From assembly GCF_012927085.1 (NCBI RefSeq), contig NZ_JABBFX010000001.1, positions 3,410,001-3,474,000 on the forward strand: a stretch of 64,000 bases of DNA. Direction: 5' to 3'. Position 1 is the first letter of the stretch. Each line of letters starts with the position of its first letter. Source of the DNA: Ramlibacter agri. Lineage in GTDB: Bacteria > Pseudomonadota > Gammaproteobacteria > Burkholderiales > Burkholderiaceae_C. The position numbers and the translations under genes were made by a program. The notes beneath the pieces are model-generated. The model was given only the letters and a program-made list of their open reading frames with translations. It ran no database searches and was not told the origin of the DNA. Below, piece after piece: positions 18,259 through 26,262 of this stretch.

Positions 18259-18882
18259 ATGCCGCAACTGATAGCGAGCGTGAAGGGTGTCGAGGTCAAG
18301 CACGTCTACCTCACGAAGAACCGCACTACGCTCGGGCGCAAGCCGGGCAACGACATCGTGCTGGACACGATGGTCGTGAGCGGTCAGCACTGCGCGTTCG
18401 ACCTGGTCGGCGTGGCCGACGTCTTCCTGCAGGACCTGGGCAGCACCAACGGCACTTACGTCAACGACCACATGGTGCGCGAAAGGACCCGCCTGAGCGA
18501 CGGCGACGTCATCGCCATCGGGCCGTACCGCATCCGCTACCTGCAGGCTTCCGAGGAGCCCACCAGCAGCTTCGGCGAAACCCAGGCCTTCCTGTCCGAC
18601 AGCATGCTGCAGCCGCAGATGCAGGCGAGCTTCGCCGTGATCTCGGGTTCGTCGGCCGGATTGGAGGTGCCCGTTGTGAAGGCCGTCACCACTTTCGGCC
18701 GCCCTGGCGTGTCGGTGGTTTCGGTCGCGCACCGCCGCAACGGTTTCTTCGTGACCCACCTGGCGGGCGAGAGCGTGCCGCTCCTGAACGGCCGGGCCCT
18801 CGGAGATGACGCGACGCTGTTGTCGGATCAGGACGTTCTGGACCTGGCGGGCACCCAAATGCGGTTCCAGCTCAGGGAATGA
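18259..18882 (+). CDS. double FHA-domain protein
   Basis: A 207-residue cytoplasmic protein with a canonical FHA phosphothreonine-binding domain at about residues 5-98: R27 in LGRKPGND, S41 and H44 in VSGQHCAF, and DLGSTNGTYVN. A second, degenerate FHA-like domain spans about 125-205 (TTFGRPGV...LLNGRALGDDATLLSDQDVLDLAGTQM split by less conserved parts) and lacks the Ser-x-x-His pair. It should dock onto a Thr-phosphorylated partner, but no Ser/Thr kinase gene is nearby. ATG 18259 has GGAGG 8 bases upstream. It leads a run of three same-strand genes, with 15 and 61 bases between them. Confidence 0.88.
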   Translation: MPQLIASVKGVEVKHVYLTKNRTTLGRKPGNDIVLDTMVVSGQHCAFDLVGVADVFLQDLGSTNGTYVNDHMVRERTRLSDGDVIAIGPYRIRYLQASEEPTSSFGETQAFLSDSMLQPQMQASFAVISGSSAGLEVPVVKAVTTFGRPGVSVVSVAHRRNGFFVTHLAGESVPLLNGRALGDDATLLSDQDVLDLAGTQMRFQLRE

Positions 18883-18897
18883 AGCAGAATAAGCCCC

Positions 18898-19596
18898 ATG
18901 GGCTTGTTGACTCGCATCTTCGGTAACGGCAGGGAGAGGGAGCCGGGCGGCCCCCCGAGCTCCCAGTTCCACGAGAGCGACAGCACCAGCAACGAGGGCG
19001 AAGCCTCGCGCAACGCGCCCCGCCGCGAGCTCGTGCAGGTGATCATGCGCGACACGATGCGCAAGCACGGCATCCCCACCGACTGGATGGAGTGCCGCAT
19101 CCTGTCCACGGTCAACCGCAGCGGCCGCGCCGGCCTGCACGCCAACTTCGTGATCAAGCAGGCGCACCAGCAGATGCTGTCGTACGTGTTCGCCTTCCAG
19201 GACAGCTTCGAGACCGAGCTGGCGCGCTTCGAGCCGCGGGCGCGCGACTGGCTGATGGGCCTGTCCTGGGAATTCCAGGGTCTCCCCACCGGGCTGGCCG
19301 CGCAGGCGGCGCTTCCCAGGTCCATCGCCAACCCGGCCGGCACCGGGGCGCCGTTCTCGCTGCCGCCGCTGTCCATGAACGTGCCGCAGGACCGCGCCTT
19401 CGCGCCGACCGACGATGCGATGGCGGCGGAGATGCCCAGGTCGGACGAGGAAGTGCAGCGCGACCTGAAGGCGCTGTTCGCCATCCGCGACGCCGCCATG
19501 GCGCAGGCGGCACGGCGGCAGGACGCCGACGGTCCGCCGGACTTCGAGAACACCCGTCCCTTCGACGACGACGAGTCGCCCGGCAAGAAGGGCTGA
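18898..19596 (+). CDS. uncharacterised protein downstream of FHA gene
   Basis: A 232-residue protein not assigned to a named family. The core (residues about 40-125) reads like a small globular domain, with RRELVQVIMRDTMRKHGIP and WMECRILSTVNRSGR; flanking regions are rich in Ser, Gly, Pro and acidic residues and look disordered. No signal peptide or membrane helix. It starts 15 bases after the FHA gene stop, so the two are almost surely co-transcribed, and it may be the FHA partner; that is inference. Confidence 0.8.
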   Translation: MGLLTRIFGNGREREPGGPPSSQFHESDSTSNEGEASRNAPRRELVQVIMRDTMRKHGIPTDWMECRILSTVNRSGRAGLHANFVIKQAHQQMLSYVFAFQDSFETELARFEPRARDWLMGLSWEFQGLPTGLAAQAALPRSIANPAGTGAPFSLPPLSMNVPQDRAFAPTDDAMAAEMPRSDEEVQRDLKALFAIRDAAMAQAARRQDADGPPDFENTRPFDDDESPGKKG

Positions 19597-19657
19597 GGCG
19601 ACGGGCGGGCTGCCGGCCCGGCCTTGCAATGGCCGAGCCAGGCCCCAGGTGGGATGC

Positions 19658-19972
19658 ATGAATACCACCGTACCCAAGAACCTCTTCATGCTGGCCCGCA
19701 TGCTCGAGCGCCTGGACCGCAGTGCGGCGGCGGTCGACCCGGCCCAGTACCGCGGGGTGGTGGAGCGTCTCAGCGAGCAGCTGCTGCAGGCGCCGCACGA
19801 TGCGGCCCTGGACGCGGTGCTCGAGGCTTCGCCCGCGACCACGGAGCTGTACGAGAACCTGCAGTACCAGCACGCCGGCCTCTGCCGCTCGCCGCTGGAG
19901 CAGGCCCTCAACGCCGAACTCGCGGCCCGCGCCGCCATCGACGCCGCCCGCAAGCCTCAGCCGAAGGCCTGA
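19658..19972 (+). CDS. small uncharacterised helical protein
   Basis: A 104-residue protein, predicted nearly all helical from its Leu/Ala/Arg/Glu-rich make-up (MLARMLERLDRSAAAVDPAQYR and ELYENLQYQHAGLCR). No known domain recognised; homologues appear to occur beside FHA genes in related bacteria, from general memory only. The ATG at 19658 is preferred to GTG 19649 because the family-like part begins there. Its last 16 bases overlap the convergent thpR gene. Confidence 0.75.
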   Translation: MNTTVPKNLFMLARMLERLDRSAAAVDPAQYRGVVERLSEQLLQAPHDAALDAVLEASPATTELYENLQYQHAGLCRSPLEQALNAELAARAAIDAARKPQPKA

Positions 19973-20463
19973 ACCGGCACGTAGCCACCGCCACCCGGCA
20001 GCGAGCGCGCCAGCACGTAATCGGGCGCGAGCTGCCAGGCGACCGGCTCGAAAGCCGGCGGCTGCGCGCCCTGGCCCTTGCGCGCCAGCGTCACGTGCGG
20101 GCGGTAGGGCCGCGTTTCCACCGGCAGCCCCAGGCGCTCCAGCACCGCGGCCAGGTCTGCATGCAGCGCGGCAAGCGGCGCCGGCACGGTGCCCGCTTCC
20201 AGCACCACGATCCCGCCCGGCGAGACTTCGGCCTGGTCCAGTTCCAGCAGGCACCCGTCCCAGCGCGCGGGCAGGGCTTCGCGCAGCGGCTGGATTCTTT
20301 CGACGGCGACGTTGCCCAGGAAGTGCAGCGTCACGTGCAGCCGCTCCGGCTGCGTGCGGCGCGCGCCTGCCGGCCAGCGCCACGTGTCCGCCTGGCGCAC
20401 GATCGCCCCACGTACTTCGGCCGAAGGCCACAATCCGAGGAACAGCCGCCAGCTCTCGTCCAT
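19957..20463 (-). CDS. thpR: RNA 2',3'-cyclic phosphodiesterase (2'-5' RNA ligase family)
   Basis: Member of the 2H phosphoesterase superfamily: two HxTx motifs, LHVTLHFLG near residue 43 and RPHVTLARKG near residue 122, form the active site. The N-terminus RLFLGLWPS is typical of ThpR. The enzyme opens 2',3'-cyclic phosphates on RNA ends and can join tRNA halves in vitro. Length 168 residues is normal. It overlaps the preceding convergent small gene by 16 bases. The region upstream, to 20580, is shared with a divergent gene. Confidence 0.92.
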   Translation of the reverse strand: MDESWRLFLGLWPSAEVRGAIVRQADTWRWPAGARRTQPERLHVTLHFLGNVAVERIQPLREALPARWDGCLLELDQAEVSPGGIVVLEAGTVPAPLAALHADLAAVLERLGLPVETRPYRPHVTLARKGQGAQPPAFEPVAWQLAPDYVLARSLPGGGGYVPVQAFG

Positions 20464-20580
20464 GCAGTGATTGTGGCTGCGCGAAATGCAAGAGCGAACG
20501 GATGAGCAGCGTTAACCGCTACATTTGCTCCAATCCAAAATCCGGAAGGCGTGCATCGGGAGCGCGGCCTTCCTTCGACG

Positions 20581-20958
20581 ATGAACAAAGGCGAAGTGCC
20601 GGCTGAAGTTCGCCGGTTCATCCTCACCAGCGTTCCTTCCGTGCCCTACCTCGAAGCAGTGCTGCTGTTCCGGGGCGAGCCGGGGCATGCCTGGGACGCC
20701 GCGCAGCTGGCGCGGCGGCTGTACCTGCCGGAACGCGCGGCCGGCGAATTGCTGCGCGCGCTGGCCGAGGCCGGCATCGTCGCCGATGCCGGCGACGGGC
20801 GGCTGCGCTATGCGCCGTCCAGCGAGTTGCGCGCGGTGATCGACCAGGTGGCGCAAGCGTATGCCGCCGACCTCGTCGCCATCACCGATCTCATTCATTC
20901 ACGCATCGACCGGCGCGCCCAGCAGTTCGCCGACGCCTTCCGCTTCCGCAAGGATTGA
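20581..20958 (+). CDS. small winged-helix-like protein
   Basis: A 125-residue protein. After a short N-terminal helix comes a segment resembling a winged-helix fold: AQLARRLYLPERAAGELLRALAEAGIVADAG, then a wing-like strand LRYAPSS and a C-terminal helical tail. This could bind DNA as a small regulator. It lies 3 bases ahead of two tiny membrane-protein genes on the same strand, and the arrangement looks like one cassette. An upstream in-frame ATG at 20551 exists, but 20581 gives the compact product. Confidence 0.75.
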   Translation: MNKGEVPAEVRRFILTSVPSVPYLEAVLLFRGEPGHAWDAAQLARRLYLPERAAGELLRALAEAGIVADAGDGRLRYAPSSELRAVIDQVAQAYAADLVAITDLIHSRIDRRAQQFADAFRFRKD

Positions 20959-20961
20959 GAC

Positions 20962-21225
20962 GTGCTCGCCCCCCTGATCTACTCCCTCTGTGCGCTCACC
21001 TCCATCACGTGCTTCGTGCTGCTGTGGCGCAGCTGGCGGGCCAGCGGCTCGCGGCTCCTGTTCTGGAGCGCGCTGTGCTTCGCCGCGTCCAGCGTCAACA
21101 ACGTGCTGCTGGTGCTGGACCGGATCGTGTTCCCGGTCGAAGTGGACCTGTTCACCTGGCGGCTGGTCGCCGCGCTCGCCGCCGTGCTGCTGCTGCTGTT
21201 CGGGCTGATCTGGGAGGAGGGCTGA
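20962..21225 (+). CDS. small membrane protein (DUF5985-like), first copy
   Basis: An 87-residue protein made of three hydrophobic segments (about 3-20, 31-50 and 64-82) separated by short charged turns such as WRSWRASGSR. It resembles the short DUF5985-type membrane proteins. GTG 20962 is the only sensible start. It is followed after one base by a second gene of the same kind, and the two share the pattern of an Arg-rich first turn and a final long hydrophobic helix. Confidence 0.75.
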   Translation: MLAPLIYSLCALTSITCFVLLWRSWRASGSRLLFWSALCFAASSVNNVLLVLDRIVFPVEVDLFTWRLVAALAAVLLLLFGLIWEEG

Positions 21226-21226
21226 A

Positions 21227-21484
21227 ATGCGCGAGATGATGATCGGCGCGATCGCGGTCGGCTGGCTGCTCGCCGGCCTGTTCTTCTTCCGCTTCTGGCG
21301 CCAGACGCGCGACCGCTTCTTCCTGTGGTTCGCGCTGTCCTTCTGGATCGAGGCGGCCGACCGGATCGCCCTCGGCCTGCGCATCGGCGTGTCCGAGGAC
21401 GACGCGTTGATCTACGTGTTCCGCCTGATCTCCTACGGCCTGATCATCCTGGCCATCTGGCAGAAGAACCGGCCGCGAACCTAG
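21227..21484 (+). CDS. small membrane protein (DUF5985-like), second copy
   Basis: An 85-residue protein with three hydrophobic segments and the turn RFWRQTRDRFFLWFALSFW, parallel to the preceding gene's WRSWRASGSRLLFWSALCF, so the two look like diverged duplicates. ATG 21227 follows the stop of the first copy by one base. Function unknown. Its stop overlaps the stop of convergent pssA by four bases (CTAG). Confidence 0.78.
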   Translation: MREMMIGAIAVGWLLAGLFFFRFWRQTRDRFFLWFALSFWIEAADRIALGLRIGVSEDDALIYVFRLISYGLIILAIWQKNRPRT

Positions 21485-22110
21485 AGCTTCGGAATCCGCA
21501 GGGTCTTGCTGATCATCAGGCTGCCGGAGAGCACGAACAGCAGCACCAGCGGATGCAGCTCCCACGGTCCGAGGTCGACGCGGCCGAACCAGAGCCCGTC
21601 TTCCAGGCGGTCGACCCAGGCCGCCCAGGCCAGGACGCCTACGAGCACCACGCTGGTCGGGATCGGGGTGCCTTCGAAGTAGGCTACCTTGCCGGAGTCG
21701 TCGGCCGCCAGCTTCTCCGCCGTCACGTTGTAGCGCGCGAGGCGGCTCACGCCGCAGCAGACGAAGTAGATCAGCGCCGCGGCGTCCCAGCCGCCCTGCA
21801 TGCCGGCCGCGAAGGCGAGGGCGGCGGGCGCCACGCCGAAGGAAATGACGTCCGAGAGCGAGTCGAGCTCGCGGCCCAGCGCCGAATGCTGGTGCCGCGC
21901 GCGGGCGATACGCCCGTCCAGCACGTCGAGGATGAAGGCCGCGGGCGCGAGCGCCGCCGCGGCCAGGAAATGCCCCCGCTCGCCCGTGGCCACGAACAGC
22001 ATGGCCAGAAGGATGGCGCCGACGCCGCAAGCGGCGTTGCCCAGGGTGAAGAAATCGGCCAGGTGGAATTCCCTGACCATCGAGAAATGGCGCGGCGCGC
22101 TGCGTTCCAT
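21481..22110 (-). CDS. pssA: CDP-diacylglycerol-serine O-phosphatidyltransferase
   Basis: Inner-membrane phospholipid enzyme making phosphatidylserine from CDP-diacylglycerol and serine. The CDP-alcohol phosphotransferase motif D-x2-D-G-x2-A-R-x8-G-x3-D-x3-D is complete at about residues 62-84 (DVLDGRIAR ... LGRELDSLSD). About six to eight membrane helices follow the usual layout of the short Bacillus/PssA type II enzyme, 209 residues. A second in-frame ATG (MVREF) ten codons in could be the start. Branch members can also use other alcohols, but the segment after the motif fits PssA. Confidence 0.9.
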   Translation of the reverse strand: MERSAPRHFSMVREFHLADFFTLGNAACGVGAILLAMLFVATGERGHFLAAAALAPAAFILDVLDGRIARARHQHSALGRELDSLSDVISFGVAPAALAFAAGMQGGWDAAALIYFVCCGVSRLARYNVTAEKLAADDSGKVAYFEGTPIPTSVVLVGVLAWAAWVDRLEDGLWFGRVDLGPWELHPLVLLFVLSGSLMISKTLRIPKL

Positions 22111-22214
22111 GGCGATCCCGTGGTGGAAACACCCTTCAGCTTACGCTGTGCGCAGCGCGGCAGCACGTCGGCACGCGACAGGCGGCTGTGTAGTCGCGCG
22201 CCGACTGGCCGGGC

Positions 22215-23339
22215 TTATTGCCTGATTTTTCCGGCGCCCGTGATGATGGACAGCTCGACGAAGCGCGAACCGGAGTGCTGGTTGCCCTTGAAGCCGACGA
22301 CGTAGCCGCCCAGGTCGTAGTTGTCGATGCTGTCCAGCGCCGCCACCACGCCTTCGCGCGAGGGCTTCGCGCCCTGGCGCCGCACCGCTTCGACGATCAC
22401 GTGGGCGGCGATGTAGCCTTCCATCATCGCGTAGCTGACCGGCACTTCGAGGTTGGGCGTCTTGGACGCGGTGTCGATGAACTCCTTGGCCAGCTTGCCG
22501 GAGATCTTGTAGGGGCTGGGCGTCACCTGCGCGATCGCCACGCCCTGCATCTGCTCCTCGGACAGGCGCTTGGAGAGCTGCTCGATGTCCGCGCCGGAAT
22601 GCGCGAACAGCTGCGCGGCGCCGCCGCTGGAGCGGTACTGCTCGATGAAGGCGGCGGCCGCGGCGCCGCTGGTCACCAGCAGGATGGCCTGCGGCGGGTT
22701 CTTCAGCAGCTGCTCCACCGCCGGCGCGACGCGCGCCGTGCCTGCTTCGTAGCCCACCTTCAGCGTGATCGTGCTGTGCGCCTTCTTCGCGGCCTCGTCG
22801 GCCGCGGCCAGCAGCGCCGGCGCGCCCGGGCCGTTCTCGTACACGAGGCCGATGCGCGTGATGCCGATGGTGGCCAGGTGCTGCGCCAGCTTGTCCACCT
22901 CGTCGCGCAGGGTGGCGCGCACGTTGTAGACGTAGGGCGCCTCGGGGCGGATCTCCGCGGTGCGATAGCCCACCAGCGCGATCTTTTCCTTTTCCAGCAC
23001 CGGCGCGACCTCGGCGAGGTTGCGGCTGCCGAAGTAGCCCGCCAGCACCAGCGGCTTGTCCTCGGCCAGCATCGTGCGCGTCAGGGCCAGCGTGTCCTCG
23101 GGCCGGCCGCTGTCGTCGCGCCGCACCAGGGCGAAGGTGTTGCCATTGATGCCGCCGGCCTTGTTGACCGCATTGAAATACAGCTGCATGCCGGTGGCGT
23201 AGGCCCGGCCCTGGCTGGCTTCCAGCCCGCTCATGGGGCCGACCTGGCCCACCACCACCTGCGCCGCCTGCGCGCCGTTCGCGCCGCAGGCAGCGGCCAT
23301 GATCAGCGCCGCGTGCGCGGCCATCACTTTCAACTTCAT
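22215..23339 (-). CDS. ABC-type branched-chain amino-acid binding protein (LivK-like)
   Basis: Periplasmic binding protein of the leucine/isoleucine/valine-type fold I family, 374 residues. A signal peptide ends near GAQAAQ (residue 25), followed by VVVGQVGPMSGLEASQGRAYATGMQLYFN. No permease or ATPase genes are adjacent, so it is an orphan that may feed a remote transporter; ligand unknown. It starts close to 23339 in the region divergent from an MFS gene. The 104 bases downstream of its end, to pssA, show no further gene. Confidence 0.9.
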   Translation of the reverse strand: MKLKVMAAHAALIMAAACGANGAQAAQVVVGQVGPMSGLEASQGRAYATGMQLYFNAVNKAGGINGNTFALVRRDDSGRPEDTLALTRTMLAEDKPLVLAGYFGSRNLAEVAPVLEKEKIALVGYRTAEIRPEAPYVYNVRATLRDEVDKLAQHLATIGITRIGLVYENGPGAPALLAAADEAAKKAHSTITLKVGYEAGTARVAPAVEQLLKNPPQAILLVTSGAAAAAFIEQYRSSGGAAQLFAHSGADIEQLSKRLSEEQMQGVAIAQVTPSPYKISGKLAKEFIDTASKTPNLEVPVSYAMMEGYIAAHVIVEAVRRQGAKPSREGVVAALDSIDNYDLGGYVVGFKGNQHSGSRFVELSIITGAGKIRQ

Positions 23340-23425
23340 CGAACTTGCTCCTCTTGCCTTCTCGTGGAAACCCCTAGGCCCCAGCGGCGCGATGGCAATC
23401 GGGATTGCGTTCCAATCCTGCTGCC

Positions 23426-24685
23426 ATGCAGCCCGCTCCGAGCACCGCCATTGAATCGCCCTACGCCTGGTGGCGCTTAGGGATCTCGCTGATGCTGATG
23501 ACCATCGGTGGTAGCGGAATGTATTCGATCACGGTGGTGTTGCCACGCATCCAGCAAGAATTTGGCGTGGCCCGCGGCGACGCCTCGGTGCCGTACACGC
23601 TCACCATGATCGGTTTCGGCCTGGGCGGCATCCTCATGGGACGCCTTGCCGACCGCTTCGGCGTGATGGTTCCCGTGCTGGTGGGCGCGGTGGGCCTGGG
23701 CATCGGCTTCGTGGGCGCCGGCTATGCGCCCAGCCTGGCGGTGTTCTGCCTCGCCCAAGGCCTGTTCGTCGGCCTGCTCGGGACGTCGGCGACCTTCGCG
23801 CCGCTGGTGGCCGACACCTCGCAGTGGTTCGACCGCCGCCGCGGCATCGCGCTGGCCATCTGCATGAGCGGCAACTACACCGCCGGTGCGCTGTGGCCGC
23901 CGGTGATGCAGCACTTCATCGATGGCTACGGCTGGCGCGCCACCTATGCCGGCATGGGCGTGTTCTGCCTCGTGAGCATGCTGCCGCTGGCCCTGGTGCT
24001 GCGGCGCCGGCCGCCGGTGCAATCGGTCGCGGTGGCGGCGGGCGGCAGCGCCACGAGCCACGCTTCGGCGCACCCGCTGGGCCTTTCGCCCGGCCTGCTG
24101 ACGGCGCTGCTGTCCGTGGCCGGCGTGGCCTGCTGCGTGGCGATGTCGATGCCGCAGGTGCACATCGTCGCCTACTGCGGCGACCTCGGCTTCGGCGCCG
24201 CGCGCGGGGCCGAGATGCTGTCGCTGATGCTGGGCATGGGCGTCGTGAGCCGGCTGGTTTCGGGCTGGATCTCCGACCGCATCGGCGGCCTGCGCACGCT
24301 GCTGCTCGGTTCGCTGCTGCAAGGCGTGGCGCTGCTGATGTTCCTGCCTTCGGACGGACTGGTGTCGCTGTACGTCGTCTCCGGATTGTTCGGGCTGTTC
24401 CAGGGCGGCATCGTGCCGGCCTATGCGCTGATCGTGCGTGAATACTTTCCGCCTCAGGAGGCAGGTGGCCGCGTGGGCACCGTGCTGATGGCGACGATGC
24501 TCGGGATGGCGCTGGGCGGCTGGCTCTCGGGGGCGGTGTTCGACTGGACCGGCTCCTACCGCGCGGCCTTCCTCAATGGCATCGCCTGGAACCTGTTGAA
24601 CCTCAGCATCGTCGGCTTCCTCCTGTGGCGGGCCAGCTCGCTGGGACTGGTGAAACGCTGGCGGATGGGCGGGGCGGCCGCTTGA
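23426..24685 (+). CDS. MFS transporter (oxalate/formate antiporter-like branch)
   Basis: A 419-residue inner-membrane protein with twelve predicted helices. The A-motif loop between helices 2 and 3 reads GRLADRFG, and the second-half repeat GWISDRIGG is also present. The overall pattern (SMPQVHIVAYCGDLGF, start of the second half) is like monocarboxylate/oxalate-formate-type carriers. ATG 23426 is preferred over TTG 23405, since the hydrophobic helix starts about 14 residues later. The substrate is unknown; it is divergent from the orphan binding protein gene. Confidence 0.88.
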   Translation: MQPAPSTAIESPYAWWRLGISLMLMTIGGSGMYSITVVLPRIQQEFGVARGDASVPYTLTMIGFGLGGILMGRLADRFGVMVPVLVGAVGLGIGFVGAGYAPSLAVFCLAQGLFVGLLGTSATFAPLVADTSQWFDRRRGIALAICMSGNYTAGALWPPVMQHFIDGYGWRATYAGMGVFCLVSMLPLALVLRRRPPVQSVAVAAGGSATSHASAHPLGLSPGLLTALLSVAGVACCVAMSMPQVHIVAYCGDLGFGAARGAEMLSLMLGMGVVSRLVSGWISDRIGGLRTLLLGSLLQGVALLMFLPSDGLVSLYVVSGLFGLFQGGIVPAYALIVREYFPPQEAGGRVGTVLMATMLGMALGGWLSGAVFDWTGSYRAAFLNGIAWNLLNLSIVGFLLWRASSLGLVKRWRMGGAAA

Positions 24686-24702
24686 GGTAGAGTGCTCCGC
24701 CC

Positions 24703-26262
24703 ATGAGCAACCTCATGGACCGCCGCCATCTCCTGCGGCTTGCGACCGCCACGGCCGCCGCCGGCTGGCTGCCGCGCAGCGCCTGGAGCCAGGCCCGCAT
24801 CGCGAACAACCCCTTCACGCTCGGCGTCGCCAGCGGCTCGCCGGCCGCCGATTCGGTGGTGCTGTGGACGCGCCTCGTCGCGCCGGAACTCGCCAGTACC
24901 CGCCTCACCGTGCGCTGGGAACTGGCCGAGGACGAAAGCTTCGCGCGCATCGTGCAGCGCGGGCAGGCCGAGGCGCTGCCCGAACTCGCGCATTCCGTGC
25001 ACGTGGAGCCCGCCGGCCTGGCGCCGGACCGGCCTTACTTCTATCGTTTCATGGCGGGCGACTGGGTCAGCACCGTCGGCCGCACGCGCACCTTGCCGGC
25101 GCCGGACGCGATCGTGCAGCGCCTGCGCCTGGCCTATGCGTCCTGCCAGCGCTGGGAGCACGGCTACTTCAGCGCCTATCGCCACATGCGCGCCGACGCG
25201 CCGGATTTCGTGCTGTTCCTCGGCGACTACATCTACGAGTACGCCGGCGCGGCGAAGGCGGTGCGGCGCACCGACGGCGTCACGGTGGCGACGCTGGCGC
25301 AATACCGCGACCGCTACGCGATGCACAAGAGCGACGCCGACCTGCAGGCCATGCACGCCGCCTGCGGCTGGCTGTTCACCTGGGACGACCACGAGGTGCA
25401 GAACGACTATGCGGCCGATTTCGGCGGCGACGTGCAGCCGCCCGGCGTCGATTTCCACGCCCGGCGCATCGCCGCCTACCAGGCCTACTACGAACACATG
25501 CCGCTGCGCGCCTCGGTGCTGACGCGCGCGCTGCAGGGCATGGCCAGTGGCGCCGAGATGCGCATCTACAGCGAACAACGCTTCGGCCGCCTCGCGCAGC
25601 TGTCGCTGCTGGATTGCCGCCAGTACCGCGACCCGCAGGCCTGCAGCAAGCCGAACAAGGGCTCCTCCACGCTCGATCCCGCGATCTGCCCGATCTGGGA
25701 AGACCCCAAGCGCACTTTCCTCGGCGCGGCGCAGGAGCAATGGCTGGACGGGCAACTCGCGCGCAGCGGCGCGACCTGGAACGTCATCGGCCAGTCGACG
25801 CTGTTCGGCCAGCGTGACTTCGACCCCGGCCCGACCCGCACGCTGTGGAACGACGGCTGGGATGGCTACCCTGCCGCCCGCCAGCGTGTGCTGGATTCGC
25901 TGCAGCAGCACAAGCCCTCCAACCCGGTGCTGCTCGGTGGCGACGTGCACGAGAACTGGGTGGGCCACGTGAAGGCCGATTACCAGCGGCCCGAGAGCGT
26001 GGCGCTGGGCGTGGAGTTCTGCGGCACCAGCATCACCTCGCGCACCCAGCATCCCGAGCAGGTCGCCGACCGGCTCGCGCCCAACCCGCACTTCATCCAC
26101 GCCGATGCGATGCAGCGCGGCTACGGCATCGCCGACTTCACGCCCGGCGCGCTGAAGGTGCAGCTGCGCCTGCTGGACGACGTGGCGAATCCCGCCAGCG
26201 GCATCGCCACCGGCTCCAGCTTCGTCGTGGAGGCCGGCCGGGCGCGGGTGGAACGCGCGTGA
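24703..26262 (+). CDS. phoD: PhoD-like alkaline phosphatase/phosphodiesterase
   Basis: Secreted metallophosphoesterase, 519 residues. A twin-arginine signal (DRRHLLRLATA) precedes a hydrophobic stretch ending in SAWSQA. The N-terminal Fn3-like domain (NNPFTLGVASGSP, PDRPYFYRF) and the metal centre segments LGDYIYEY, TWDDHEVQNDY and LLGGDVHENW are those of PhoD. It should release phosphate from diesters in the periplasm or outside and bind iron and calcium as known PhoD enzymes do. The stop overlaps the GTG of the next gene by GTGA, so it is translationally coupled to a sensor kinase. Confidence 0.92.
   Translation: MSNLMDRRHLLRLATATAAAGWLPRSAWSQARIANNPFTLGVASGSPAADSVVLWTRLVAPELASTRLTVRWELAEDESFARIVQRGQAEALPELAHSVHVEPAGLAPDRPYFYRFMAGDWVSTVGRTRTLPAPDAIVQRLRLAYASCQRWEHGYFSAYRHMRADAPDFVLFLGDYIYEYAGAAKAVRRTDGVTVATLAQYRDRYAMHKSDADLQAMHAACGWLFTWDDHEVQNDYAADFGGDVQPPGVDFHARRIAAYQAYYEHMPLRASVLTRALQGMASGAEMRIYSEQRFGRLAQLSLLDCRQYRDPQACSKPNKGSSTLDPAICPIWEDPKRTFLGAAQEQWLDGQLARSGATWNVIGQSTLFGQRDFDPGPTRTLWNDGWDGYPAARQRVLDSLQQHKPSNPVLLGGDVHENWVGHVKADYQRPESVALGVEFCGTSITSRTQHPEQVADRLAPNPHFIHADAMQRGYGIADFTPGALKVQLRLLDDVANPASGIATGSSFVVEAGRARVERA

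Noticed and set aside
24686..24702. Promoter between MFS gene and phoD
   Set aside because: The 17-base gap is too short; phoD either uses a promoter inside the MFS gene or is co-transcribed.
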